From contig JAJTUP010000015.1 in the NCBI GenBank assembly GCA_021399435.1, forward strand, positions 1,178,001 through 1,242,000: a stretch of 64,000 nucleotides of DNA. Direction: 5' to 3'. The notes beneath the pieces were generated by a model, which saw nothing but the letters and a program-made list of their open reading frames with translations, did not search any database and was not told the DNA's origin. Position numbers and translations under genes: made by a program. This stretch comes from Diaporthe sp. PMI_573. Its lineage: Eukaryota > Ascomycota > Sordariomycetes > Diaporthales > Diaporthaceae. Every line of letters starts with the position of its first letter. Positions within the stretch are counted from its first letter, which is position 1. Shown here piece by piece: positions 23,913 to 38,000 of the stretch.

Positions 23913-24267
23913 TGCAGGGTGTGAAGTCTTGATTTTAGTCTTGATACTAGACTGGGCGTGCTCTTTGAGCTAAACGTCCTTGAGATTGCGTCCTCAAAGA
24001 TGTCCTCCTCGAGATAATCAGATTCCGGCCAGGTACTGCAATGGTAGGTAGGTTACAAAGATCTTGCAGAGAGTGAGTGAGCGTGGGTCTAACCGCAGCG
24101 ACCCGCTTTTCCTGACTAAGATATCACGGGACCACCAAGTCTTGGCGCCAGAAGCCCACAACCGCTGAATTTTCTCGCCCGGACGCATCGACTGTCAAGA
24201 TCCCCTTATCGACGACCAGCAACCAACCACCCTTCATACCCCCGTTGACGACCCGACCGACGCCAAA
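23913..24267. promoter_or_regulatory. Divergent promoter of nce101 and the eL27 gene
   Basis: 355 bp between two outward start codons. It must drive a strongly expressed ribosomal protein gene on one side. Specific ribosomal-protein-gene boxes were not identified by eye. Confidence 0.4.
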
Positions 24268-25038
24268 ATGAAGTTCCTCAAGGTTGGCCGTGTTGCCATC
24301 ATCACCCGTGGCCGCTACGCCGGAAAGAAGGTGAGAAAACTCGAGCCCCCGACCTGTTTGGCGCGAACAACACGATGCGGAGCGACGGAGCTCGGCAGAC
24401 ATGGTGGGGATATGAGGATGGGTTTGGGAGCAGCGATGACCTCAAGGGCTCGTCGGGACCGGCGCAATTGGGATGCAAGAGACGCCCACCGGGCAGTAGC
24501 AGAAGGCTGACTGGGTTCTTTTCTTTCCCGCAATCCAGGTCGTTATCATCCAGCCCGTCGACACCGGCAACAAGGCGCACCCCTACGGCCACGCCCTGGT
24601 CGCCGGCATCGAGCGCTACCCCAGCAAGATCACCCGTCGCATGTCCAAGGCACGACAGGAGAAGCGATCCAAGATCAAGCCCTTCGTCAAGGTTGTCAAC
24701 TACAACCACCTGATGCCCACCCGTTACACCCTGGAGCTCGAGGGCCTCAAGGGCGCCATCACCTCCGACACCTTCAAGGAGGTCAGCCAGCGTGAGGACG
24801 CCAAGAAGACGGTCAAGAAGACCCTGGAGGAGCGGTACACGAGCGGCAAGAACCGATGGTTCTTCACCCCTCTGAGTATGTTCAACCCCAACCACAACCC
24901 CAACCGAGATGGAGCACCAGCGCGACGCCCCCCCTGAATACCCTGGCGGCTGTGGGGATGCCTCGGGCATGATGCAAGGCAACGATAGGGTGACTGTGAT
25001 CACGATGCTAACACGGACATCTTTCAACAGGATTCTAG
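24268..25038 (+). CDS. RPL27: 60S ribosomal protein eL27
   Basis: Three exons: 24268-24330, 24539-24875 and 25031-25038; 135 aa, the usual length of eL27. Exon 1 encodes the KOW-type start [21 protein letters not shown], and exon 2 continues [20 protein letters not shown]. The C-terminus [10 protein letters not shown] is completed only by exon 3, which is just 8 nt and supplies most of the Arg codon, the Phe codon and the stop. eL27 is a structural component of the large subunit. Introns in ribosomal protein genes of fungi are often near the start; the second intron so close to the stop is less common. Codon usage is strongly biased to C-ending codons, as expected for high expression. Confidence 0.97.
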
Positions 25039-26124
25039 ATTATTTCTTCCTTGTTTTCGGCTGGGCGGGGGCGAAATTGTATGGATGTACACAGCATCAA
25101 ATCAAAATTCGACGGCATTTGAAAACCCGAACTGCGCTTACGACCCGAATCTCATGACCACACGGAAAGAAAGGTCGTGACTTCATCCCTTTTTGGCGTT
25201 CTTCTTGTCGGGGGGGAAAGGACAAGTGTGACGGCCCCGTCATACCACAAAGGAGTGTGTGTGTGGATGGAAAGGTTGTCCGTGGCTAGCCACCAGTCGT
25301 AGTCAAAAAGAATAATAGCTACGGCGTCTGGCTCATGACATACATTTGACCCGTTTACAATGCGAGGACGCAAGTGAGGCTTCCATGAGAGGCGGGAGTT
25401 CTTCCGGCTTTGGCCACGGGAAGCGGCCACCACACCCACGAAGAGACATGTGAAGATACGAATCCAAGACCTTGAAAACGCAAAACAACCCCGTCTTCTC
25501 TGCCGAATGTGAACATGACGATGTGGGATCGTCGCACTCCAATGACAGTCGTGGCTCTTCCAGGACCAAGCCCATGAGCCACAACGGAAGCCGCCAAGGC
25601 TCTCCTGCTTTGGTGTGCAAGGCTGTAAGGCACGTTCGAAACAGCGTGCCCTAATCTATCTCAGTGACCATCCGGTTACCACTGCACAGTTGAGCCTCCA
25701 GGAGCCAGGGAGCAGGTTTCGTTTCTTGCCTTTTGGATTATGTCGTGTTGCTATGCTGTTCATAGCTTCTATTAAGTTCATGGAGCAAGCCAGCGTCCCA
25801 ACAAGTCCGTTTCTACGCACCACATGAATCAAACTTCTCTTTATGCGATAAGTAACCAGTCTACGACCGCCCTTGCCCCCGATCAAATCCTACCAAATCC
25901 CCCAAGGCGTGTTGACATATCCGAACCTGCCTTAAGACTCCCATTCGTGATTTGCCCAGTGATGATGACAAAAGGAATGAATGGCAAATATGTACGTGCG
26001 AAGTTTTGCTTCCGTCGACAAACCGGCAGGAAGACGCATGAAGCGTGAGTTGTAGACGTGAGCATTAAAACTTGTAGGGTTGTGCTCGCAAAGAGCTACA
26101 ACCGGAGGCGGCGAATGGAACGCT
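25039..26124. other. Convergent intergenic between eL27 and the DMT transporter
   Basis: 1.1 kb with both 3' ends. Short open frames (about 95 codons, 25152-25639) overlap each other on one strand and lack domains. No repeat or RNA gene was recognised. Confidence 0.4.
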
Positions 26125-27547
26125 TTATGAGCCCAAAGAGCTCACCTTGTTGGCAGCCGCGCCCCAGATCTCTTTCGCGCTGGGGACATCAGGAATGTAC
26201 TCGGGTGCGTACGTTGGGGCCAGGCCGCCAAACAGCACGAAGATCAAGGCTACCGCACCCGCAATGACAATGAGCTTGCGGAGCACCGGCCGGTTGTTTC
26301 CGAGCTCAGCCCACTGGCGACTAGCCTCATCCGCATATCCCTTGAGCTGCTCGTATCCCAGCTTGTAGTAGACCATGCCACCAAGAGCAATGCTGTAGCC
26401 GAAGAACTGGAGGCCGGTGACTTGGGTACCCCAGATCGCAATGGAGGCGCACACGAGTAGGATGTCCTTGAGGACACCGCAGAGGGTAAGGACCAAGGAA
26501 GAGGTCCTGCCAATCTGTGGACGGGTATCAGTAAGCCGCCAGTTGAATGGTGGGCAGTGGGGTGCAATGGACCTACCAGGAACACAACGGACACGTTCAG
26601 GAGGAAAGCGACCAGTCCGTTCAGGAAGAAGGTGAAGAGACCAACGTGGTAGACCTCCTCCATAGACACCTTGGGGACCTCCCAGAAAATGGCGACCAGG
26701 AAGTTCATGACGGCACACACCGGGGCAAAGTAGTAGAGCGAGACCAGAGGGTCCATCTTGTACTCGGCAGAGCTCAGGAGCCGCTGGACCATGGTGAGAC
26801 GCATGGCCTCGAAGATAATACCTGCGATCTGCAGCACGAAACCGATCATGACGAACTTGATCTCGCCGAGCGAGGCAATGATGACACCGACGACGATAGC
26901 GGAGACGTTCAGGAAAACCTTCAAGCTAGGCTGGCTGATGCCCATAGACCAGCTGCAGAGCAGGACAGCGACGGGGGTGGTGGCCTTGAGCATCTGGATG
27001 AAGGCGACTGAAAGGTAGAGGTAGGTCAAGTTGCCGCAGATCAAGCTCAGGCTGAACATCAGCCCAATTGGCACGATCGCCCTCAGGTAGACCCGACCCG
27101 TCATCTTGACAGTCTTGCGCCCGTCGAGAAGCGTGGTGTATCTGGCCATGATTTGCGTCATGAGGGTCGCAAAGGTCAGGTGGTAGGTTGTGAGGATTAC
27201 AGGATAGTCTGTACAGACGCGGGGTCAGCCATTGCGGTGCACCGAGCTGTTGAGAGTGGCTGTCGTGGTGAGACCTACGGAACTCCAATGTGTCCAAAAT
27301 CCATTTGTTGAAGAGAATGACCGAGGAACTCAGACTGATCCAGACACTACAACCAACTGCCCGTCAGCGATGCTAATTGTGCGAGCGCATCCAGTGGTAG
27401 CTCAACCTACATGACGTAGAGCGCTGGGTGGATTGAAGCCTTTGCCGGCTCCGACTTTTGCGCCTCGGGGTTGACAGTCGGCAGGACTGGAGAGTCTTGG
27501 TCTCGCGTCACCTCGCCAGAGACGCGCGTCTTCTCGTCGACACCCAT
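26125..27547 (-). CDS. DMT/TPT family transporter (SLC35-like, sugar-phosphate or nucleotide-sugar)
   Basis: Four exons: 27547-27411, 27346-27279, 27208-26577, 26514-26125; 408 aa. A polar N-terminus of about 45 residues precedes some ten hydrophobic helices starting at LYVIVWISLSSSVILFNKW. That motif and HYPVILTTYHLTFATLMTQI are typical of the triose-phosphate-translocator branch of the drug/metabolite transporter superfamily. SVAFIQMLKATTPVAVLL is the conserved lysine-containing helix (K-A-T/S-x-P). Such proteins antiport nucleotide sugars or phosphorylated sugars across Golgi, ER or other membranes. Substrate cannot be read from sequence. A link with ugm, the next gene, is only positional. 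The C-terminus could alternatively be spliced at a GTGAGC overlapping the last codons. Confidence 0.88.
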
Positions 27548-30500
27548 CTTGGTGGACTGCTGGGACGCCGAAACAGAATACTAGACAAAAGGGGTGACGA
27601 CGGCACAAGTGTCAAGGTCGAGACCGAGACAGGCAGGCAGGAAGAAAGGAAGTCTGTGTAACGAGGGGACTGGTTTGCTCAGAAGTGAGACCGGGAAAGG
27701 AAACCCTCGAGCAGCGAGACAAGGTGGCCGGTCGGAAGATAAACTTCAGCAGCCAGGTACGGAGCCGTGAAAGGTCAGTGCGCTCACGACTTGACTGGGC
27801 GAGGCTGATGGGGAAGGCCTGGAAATAGGAGGATGGGGATGTGGGCGCCGGACGTGGCAAGTGAGAAAGGTCGGAAGGCCCAGGCGAAGATGAGGGCGAA
27901 GGATGATACCGATAAGGCTCATAAAGTTTAGCCTGGGGGGGGGGTGGCCCCGAATCAAGCTGGGCGGGCGGGTAGTAGTAGGCTGGCTCCTTGGTAGCGT
28001 TGCAGCACCATAATAAGCCGCCAAGAGGGTGAATCTTGCTTGCGATCTGGCCAACGCGGCCAACCTTGGAAGGGTGATGGAAGGGCAGGAGGAAGAGGAG
28101 TGAGAAAAAAGGGGCTGGCCGCAACAGGGATGGCTCCACTCTTTCCCACCACGACCCCCCGTGCTGAACCTGACTGGCAGACTGGCGACGGAGATGGCAG
28201 CCAATGCGATGCCAGCGGTCAGCACATTGCCTCTTCCTTCTCCTATTACACACACACACGAGCAAACGATCAACGAGCAAATTGCTTGCCACATGCAGCT
28301 CGAGGCCTCTCAGGGGACACGAGCACAGCCCCGGATTATCTCCCCAGTCCTCTCACCCCCCCGGTTCTTCAGACCCCATCCCGCCAGCCCGCCAGTCTTG
28401 ACATCAATGACCGAGCTGCCGAGTGAGCGACAGCAACACGGCCCTCCCACTGTGGCGACCGCGCGGCGTGGCCATGCAGGCAGTTGACCAGAATAGCCAC
28501 CCGAGGCGAGGGTCCTGGACCTGGAGTTGGAGCAGTCTTTCCTGTTAATGCTCGTATCGTGATGGAATGCCATGATCTGCATTCCCCAAAGCTGGGACCA
28601 TCCAGCCGATCCAGCTTGACCAGCCCACAATATATGGCGATGCTTCCAAGCTTGGGTTTGGGCTACTGCGTCCTGTAAAAGCTCGGATACCCATTGCCAA
28701 GGCATCACGATGGTTGTCGGTTAACGCCTTGCTGGTCGTGTAGCGATCTGTGCTTGGGTCCTGGCACCCCCGTGAGCCTGGCCAGGCATTCGGCTCCGAG
28801 GGTTGCGTGTACCACAGTACGGGGCGCTTTGGGGGCCGCGGCCCATGGAAGCTTCCTCAAGCCTCGTGAGCCCAGCTGAGCTCCCTTCAGACGATGGCGG
28901 CGACGGGAGGCGCCAAGGTTCGGGAAGACCCTGACCTCGCCGACCGGCCCGTACGTGTAACCGCCGCAGACAGCGTACTCGGCCGCTGCCACGGTAGGTT
29001 GACCTCGCGACAAGTCTCGGCCTCGTATTTATTCCTGCTTCTCCCCTGATGGCTGCCACCTGCAGCCTTCCAGCCTTCCAGCCTTCCAGACCAGATCCAG
29101 CGAGACAATGCCCTACGTCAGCGCCCTGTAGCGCGGGACCTCGGCGTGTGCACAGACTTGTGTCTTGCAAAGTGTCTGAGTGTCTTGCAAGACATCAAAT
29201 TGGTCGTCTCTGACAGGCTGCCCTGCCGACCAAGCCAGACGCATAATCTGCCCACGTTTTGGCCGGATTTAGATGTTCCACGGTAGAACATGGACGCCGT
29301 CTTTCCAGCAAAGGGACATCGGCACCGCTGTCAAATCGTCCGGACTATCGACACTGCACTAATACGTATGCGGCGCACACATTCTGGGAGGCAAAAGGGT
29401 GGCATTGCCTGGGTTGTGTTGCAGCATATAATTAGCACCCTCGAACCAATACAGGCTGAGTCGTACCTGGTCTTAATTGTCCGAGTCATGGACCGGGAGC
29501 TGGCCAAGTTCCAACTTCACCACGAATCATTGCTGGGGATGTCGCAAGCATTGCTGTCGCCGCCGTCGACGTCTGGGTGCAGCACACGCAGCACCACCAC
29601 CAGGACCAGCACACATCACTTCCGGATTCCACCTTGACGACAATACGAGGACCATTGCCATCACCACTGTCTATGCCACTGACACGCAAAAGGTGAGTGG
29701 GACGTCTGTGACTAAGCCACCGAGCGACTGAGCACGCCCTGGTGAGCTTGGTGGGCTGGTGGGCAGGCGTGCATGCTTCCTTTGCCACCGGATCTCGGAG
29801 CTGTGCGAGTTAGATGAGGCTGTCTTTGCCTTTTGCATCTTTTCATCTCCTGCCGCCTGTCAGGCCAAGGCGGGTGATTACCACGAACGGCTTACCCTCA
29901 TTTACTGTTATCTTGACCCGGCACTACCACGATACTATTACAGCAGGCCCTGCTGGCCCTGCTGGCCCTGCTGGCCCTGTCACCCAGTTCCGCGCATTGC
30001 TGTTCCAATGTGGAATCCGGCATTGCCCACGCGCTCGCTGATCGTCGATGGTGAAACGAGATCAGCAAAGTGCCTCGCCCCGTCGCCAGGGATGTCCATC
30101 TGCCCCTGGCAGGAGAAAAAATTAATGACCGCTTCACTGTAACCCATAACTTCCCGTCGCCCTACCAGAGTGCCAGACCAGCCAGAGTGCAAGCCTGCCA
30201 GACACTACAAGACTGTCCCGGACCATGTAGCCTACTGTGTGTGACACAGCACAGCACAGCATGCGGACAGCAATACTGTGTATGTGCCTGTCTTGGAAAT
30301 CCCATCAACCGGCAGCCGCCCTGCGGGCATGTTTGCCAAGAAGGCGTTGGACTCCATGGATGACTTTTCTCTACAAAGCCACAAATCGATTGTACAGATG
30401 ACGCTTTACTCGAGGCATGCCCGTCTGCAGTGGGCCATGCCCCTCCGGCGACACCACAAAAGCCATGTCGGCCGGGCGCCAGTGTCTGGTTTTTTTTTGA

Positions 30501-31836
30501 GTTGCTTGTGACACGTTCATCCCATCTGATCTTCCCGGCCAAATTGTGCTCGACCTTCCAAGTCGGCAGTCCTCATTTCATGGAGGAAATTGGACAGCCG
30601 GGAAGATATCACCACAGGTTACACCTAGAAGATTTGCGGACTGACAAGTCCAATCACGGCGTGCTGGCAGGCCTGACAAGGGAAATTAAAAATTGGGCCC
30701 GATAGCCACGTCGACTATCGTCATCGGTCCCAACTCGAACGTGCGTGCTTGCCCAGCACCAGTGCGCATAGTACGTACAGTGATATCTTTAGTGGTACTA
30801 TTTGTTCCCGTCATCTGTGTGAGACCTTGGTAGGAACGATAGTGTCTCTGCAACTACGACTCGCACCCAAACATGTCTCGTGTCGGAATACTTGGCCCAT
30901 GCTCTATGCTCTGAACCTCTGGCTGGTCTGGTCTGCCAGTCTGCAGGTGTCGGCCGTCCAGGGACATGTTGTGTGGTAGGGGACGGTTGTGGGTGTGGGT
31001 GTAGGGGACGGTGTGGCGTGCAGCACGAACAACGAACAACAGATGGGCACGCACGCATGCACGGCACTGCAGACAAGAGTATCACGGGCGTGGTACCGCA
31101 GCCAATCCAGGCCACACAGTAGGCGGACCACGGAGGCGGTGTCGACGGCGCATCAAATGCAGAGTTCAAGATCATCGCTGCCGAGCCAGATGGATGGAGC
31201 CGCCGTGGGCCTCGAGCACGGCAAGCTCTCTGCACCAATTGGCCTGCCAGCGCCGTCCTCAGGGTCTGGGGCCCAGGGGAGAGCCCCCCATCCCGACAGG
31301 AAATGCCAAGTTGCAGGCTCATGGCCCCCCCGGTCTTCGCGGCAGCTCGGGGGGGGGGGCCAGGCACAAATTAGCGTGGTCGAGAGGTGGTGGGGACCCC
31401 AAATCCCTGGCCCCATTCATTTTACCGACGTGCAGCAGCTAGACTAACCCACTGTACCGCCATGTACCGTCAGGGCAGCTTCACCCCTCCTACCCACCAC
31501 AGGTACCTTGAGTACGTACCTACCTACCTGGCCTGCTAAGGGAGGAAGAAAAAAAAAAGGGGACCTGTTCTTGATGGTGGTCTGGAAAGGGGGGGGAGGG
31601 GGGACAACCGTCATTTGCTGTTACCAAAGAAAACTGTCCAGATCCCAAGAAGATTTCTTGTGCGTCGCCGGCTACTAGAACCGACCTTGTCCTTCACCAT
31701 CCTTCGCTACCTTCGTCTTCAACGCCATTGTCTACCACGCCTGCTTCGCATCGTAACCACGGCTGCGAGCAGTACCAACGAGTTCCCCTCCCTTCTCTCC
31801 ACGAAACGCTCAGTGTCTCTCTATACAGCTTTCACA
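27548..31836. other. Long divergent intergenic region between the DMT transporter and ugm
   Basis: 4.3 kb without a supported gene. It contains simple repeats: a CA run near 28247, CAGCCTTC x3 at 29063-29089 and a 9-mer of CTGCTGGCC type repeated about three and a half times at 29947-29979. It also has G-runs at 27934 and 31349-31359, and a TACC-rich patch at 31501-31530. The 200 bp before ugm are CT-rich, a typical fungal promoter/leader texture. Confidence 0.4.
29947..29979. repeat. 9-bp tandem repeat (CTGCTGGCC unit)
   Basis: About three and a half nearly perfect copies of a 9-nt unit in gene-free DNA. It could be read as a Gly/Pro-type tripeptide repeat, but the surrounding frame is not coding. 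Confidence 0.8.
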
Positions 31837-33685
<1,849 letters not shown>

Positions 33686-35025
33686 AAAAAAAAAAAAAAG
33701 TATAGGGGTCGGTACGTGCGCATGTATTACGGAACATATGGGCGGATTTTGCTAGATTCAGGCTAGGAGTTTGCATGGAAATTACAAGACGGATACTTGG
33801 TTGTTATTGCGATGGGATTTCCAGTAAAAGACGCAGGTCCCGGGTAGACGGGGAACGTGGTAGAAAGACCACTCCGCGGCATGCGTCCTCGTCCCCCTCG
33901 GGAACCGAGGCGGTGAGAGGAATGAGCTCGCGTATAGAAAGAGATACAGGGAACCTGACCCTGCCCTTTGGTACATGGCTCCTATGATTCGATAGACATA
34001 GATGTTCTACACCATCCATACCACTTTGCCCTAGTGGCATTTGTCTTCTGAAAAAAGAAAAGAGCCTCCTCCCGCCGTCCTTGACCAGAACCGCTCGCAG
34101 CCCAGCCCACCCACGCGCGCTTTAATGAGAGCTCACACTGCCATTTCCTGATATCCGCGCATCAACCCCACAGGTCATCTTAATCCTCTCTTCAGCCTGC
34201 GCGTCAAAATGCCTCACGGCTGCTAGTGCGTGACGTCATCGAGCCCAGAGAGCTGGCACATACGGCAGCTTTTCAGAATTCTGGCCTCTAGAGTCGAGAC
34301 TCCATCTTTCGAGGGCTGGGCTCCACAACCGGCCCTCCCCGGCTGAGCTTGGAGGGGCGGTGACCACACACAGGCCCATGCTGCCGCGGCCGCACGGCTT
34401 CGAGGAGATGGAGATTCGAGTCAGGCGCACTGGTCCGCTGCGGTCCTGTCCTACTACCTGCTGTAGATGGTCACTGCAGTTCAACGATCGAGCTTCTTGC
34501 GTGTTCGTCCAGGTCGTTCCTGGTCGCAGTCACAACTCTGCTATAATGTTCAATGTTTCCGTGCAGGACCTTCGCTTCAAACAGTGCGATCGTGTCCTGC
34601 TCGGGAATTTGATTTTTGTGTCTGCTGTGTGTCTGTGTGTCTGTCTCTTGTGTTTGAACCTCAGCTCAGGGAAACCAGTAGACCACTTTGCCCTCGACGC
34701 GCTATGAAGCCCAAGAAAGCATTGGGTACCGTGGGCACGTAACACGTAGCAATGCAAGAGCTGCCTGCTCAGAGAGATCTAAAGCTCCCTCCCTCCCCGT
34801 TATAAACCATTTTCCGAACGCTTGCGGTGTGTGTGGAAAGGAAATATGGTATCGCTGACATCGAATAAAACGTGCCGTGACACCCAGAAACGCTCCCTTC
34901 TCCCGAAAAGTGTCCTAATTCTCTATTCTCTGTCCGCGTGAAGTAAAACCCCTCGCCGCCTGAGATTCCATCTCTGTTTTTCCGTCTTACCCTTGAATCA
35001 TTCAATTCGTGACGCTTTGCCTCCT
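33686..35025. other. Convergent intergenic between ugm and the hybrid kinase
   Basis: 1.3 kb containing two 3' UTRs. It begins with the remainder of the A run. No credible open frame, repeat or RNA gene was found. Confidence 0.4.
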
Positions 35026-38000
35026 TCATTGCTGGTCATTCGGATCCGAGTTGAGGCTCTCCCTCCTGTCCTGCGGGTTCTTCTTCTTCAAGACCGCCTT
35101 GGATTTCTCTTTGTCTCTCCCCTTGCCTTCAGCAGCTCCGGATGAATCTTGGCTCAGTGATTTCTTCGTCAACTTGTTCCGTACTTTGCCCGCCGCACTT
35201 TCTATCGAGCCGGTATCAGACAATCGGCTCGAGGTCCTATTGGGAGGCCCGGGACCGTCTTGGTTACTCTGGGCGTGGGTGGCACTGCTGGACACTAGCT
35301 GTCTATTCTCTTTCACCGGACTGAAAGATCCATTGTGCTCGAGCAGAGATGGAGGCGGACTTGTCGCAGTGGCTGACTGGACACTAGCTACGGACACATC
35401 GCTGGTTTTGCGGTCGGGAGGAGCCTATCACCAGCTCGTGTTAGTACAACATTACAGCTTAGTCTTCGAGCTCATTATCCGTGAGTACGTACCTGACCAC
35501 CGACGTAGGTGTCCAATTTCTTTTTGAGCACGTCGGATCTCACAGGTTTGGCCAGATAGTCATTCATGCCAGCAGCCAGGCACTTCTCTCTGTCGCCTTG
35601 TATTGCGCTCGCCGTCATCGCAATCACCAGGATCTTGCGGACCTCCTCGATCGAGTCCTTACGGATGAGCCTGGTCGCGTCATAGCCATCCATCACCGGC
35701 ATCTGCACGTCCATGAGGATAACGTGGTAAGGTTGCCCTTCCAGCGCTTTCTGTCGCAGGCCTTCGACGGCCTTCAACCCATTATCATAAGCATCCACAT
35801 GCTTATACCCCAGCCTCTGGATGTACTGAATGGCAATCTTCTGATTGATGGCGTTGTCCTCGGCTATGCAGACGCGAAGTGACTCCTTGGATATCTGCGA
35901 CAGATCCAGATAAGGGTTGGGCGATGGCTCCCGGTTAACGTTATCAGAGGACCTTCGCGAGAATGTTTCGGGCATGGCGCGGGGGTCACCTGCGGTGACG
36001 TCGGGGTTTGCTTTGTCAAATGTGACCGTGAACCATGCAGTGGTCCCGATGTTCTGCTGGCTGTCCAGCTCGATCTTGCCCTTCATCATCGTTTCGATCA
36101 GGCTTCTACAGATGGACAAACCCAATCCACTGCCGCCGTATTTTCGAGCCGTACTCGTGTCGGCCTGGCTGAAGGGTTGGAAAAGCTTGGCCTTCTGCTC
36201 CGCTGAGATCCCGATTCCGGTATCTTTGACCCAGAAAGTCAACGTTGCCTTATCCTTGGTCTCGGAATCCAAGCGGGACCCAATGGTCACGGACCCGTCT
36301 TCCGTGAACTTCAGGCTGTTGGAGATCAAGTTGCCGAGCACCTGATGGAGACGGATCGGGTCGCCGTAAATGAGCATGGGCGGTAAGTTGATGTCCTTGA
36401 TTATTTTGACGTTCTGCCGTGTTGTCTTTTCTCGGTTACTGTATGACTGAGCTCGCACAACCTCGCGAACCATCTCTTCCGGGTTGAAGGCAGTGATATA
36501 AAGCTTCATCTTGTCGGCCTCCATCTTGGAGAAATCCAGGATGTCATTGATGACGGTGAGGAGCAGGTCAGCAGAGACCCTGATTGAGTCGGCCATCTCG
36601 AGCTGCTCCTTGGTCAAGTTAGAGTCCTTCAGGAGCTCCGAGTTTCCGATGACACCATTGAGTGGAGTTCGAAGTTCGTGAGAGACATTGGCGAGGAAAA
36701 TGGATTTCGCCTTTGCCGCCTCCTCAGCTCGCTTCTCGTTACGCCTGGCTTCTGCTTCAGCAGCCTTGGCCTTCGTCTCAGCCTCCTGAGCCTTCAACAA
36801 GGCACGCTGCTGTGACTCGATCATGCTAGCGTTCTCGCTCGAGACCTTTTCGATGGCCTTCAGTGATAGCGCATTCGAGAAACTGATGCCGATTTGATTA
36901 ACGAGGAGCTGCAGGACCGTGACATTCCGGTCCGTGAACGAATTTGGGCTGCCCTCGAGGTAGAGGACGCCAAGGAGAGGATTCGAACCATGAGAGATGG
37001 GATAAGCGATGATGGCTCTGCCTTGGGGGTTCTTCTGAAGCCACTGCTCACTGACGCCAAATCTTTCATCGGTGACAATATCAGCGCTGAAGACCGCCTC
37101 CCTGAATCGAGTACAATACAGAACCACGTTCTCGGCGACTAAATGCTGAGAAGCGCTCAAGGGTATTCCGGGCTTGTGGGCCTGTGCTCCCTTTTCCGGA
37201 TCACCGCTGGCGGCAACGCACCACTGGCTGTTCTCGTCCACGATGATGGCCGCTAAGGTGGCAGTGCCCCCGCAGCAGCGCAGCACCACATCCGCCATGG
37301 TCTGTTTATCGGGTTAATATTGGGCACGATGACAAGATGAATACATAAATACCAAATCACTACGCGAAGACATTGACAAGTAGCAGGGAGTTGGGTCCAT
37401 GTGGGCTAGGGGAATGATGAGTTCGGAGGGCAGGGGATTTGTGAGCCCAGAAAGCTATCGCACAGTAGTATCTCTAAGAGAAACTAAGAAGAGAAGCGGA
37501 TGAAACACAGACTTGAAGGCAAAAGGGTGGGCCAGGGGCAAAAGAGGTCGAGATCGGAAAGACATACCTTCAGGAGTTCTTGGACGTCCAGGATGGATGA
37601 AATCACCTGTGACGATACCAGAATGGCGTGCAAATCGATCATGTCCAGAGCAGGCAGGCCAGCGCCCGCCTCGGGTTGGTGCATAGAACCTCGCCAGGCC
37701 CCTATCCTATTCTCCTGAAGCTCGCCCATGGCGACCTGGGCTGGTTGGCCGGGCTCCTCCGGCTCCCCGTCAACACGATGGAACTGAACTGGCGCTGAAT
37801 CGCCTGCGAAGTCGGTTTGCGCAGAGGCTTCGGCCGTCCGAGGATTGCGGGTAGGGCCGTGAAGCAAGAGACTGTGTTCCTCTTCGATTCGATCGGCCAG
37901 GCCCGTGGCTCCCATCAATCGGAACAGGCCGACCGCGTCCCTGAGCGCAGATCTGGCTGATCTCCGCGCGCCTCGTCTGATAAAGACGCCCGCCATGAGA

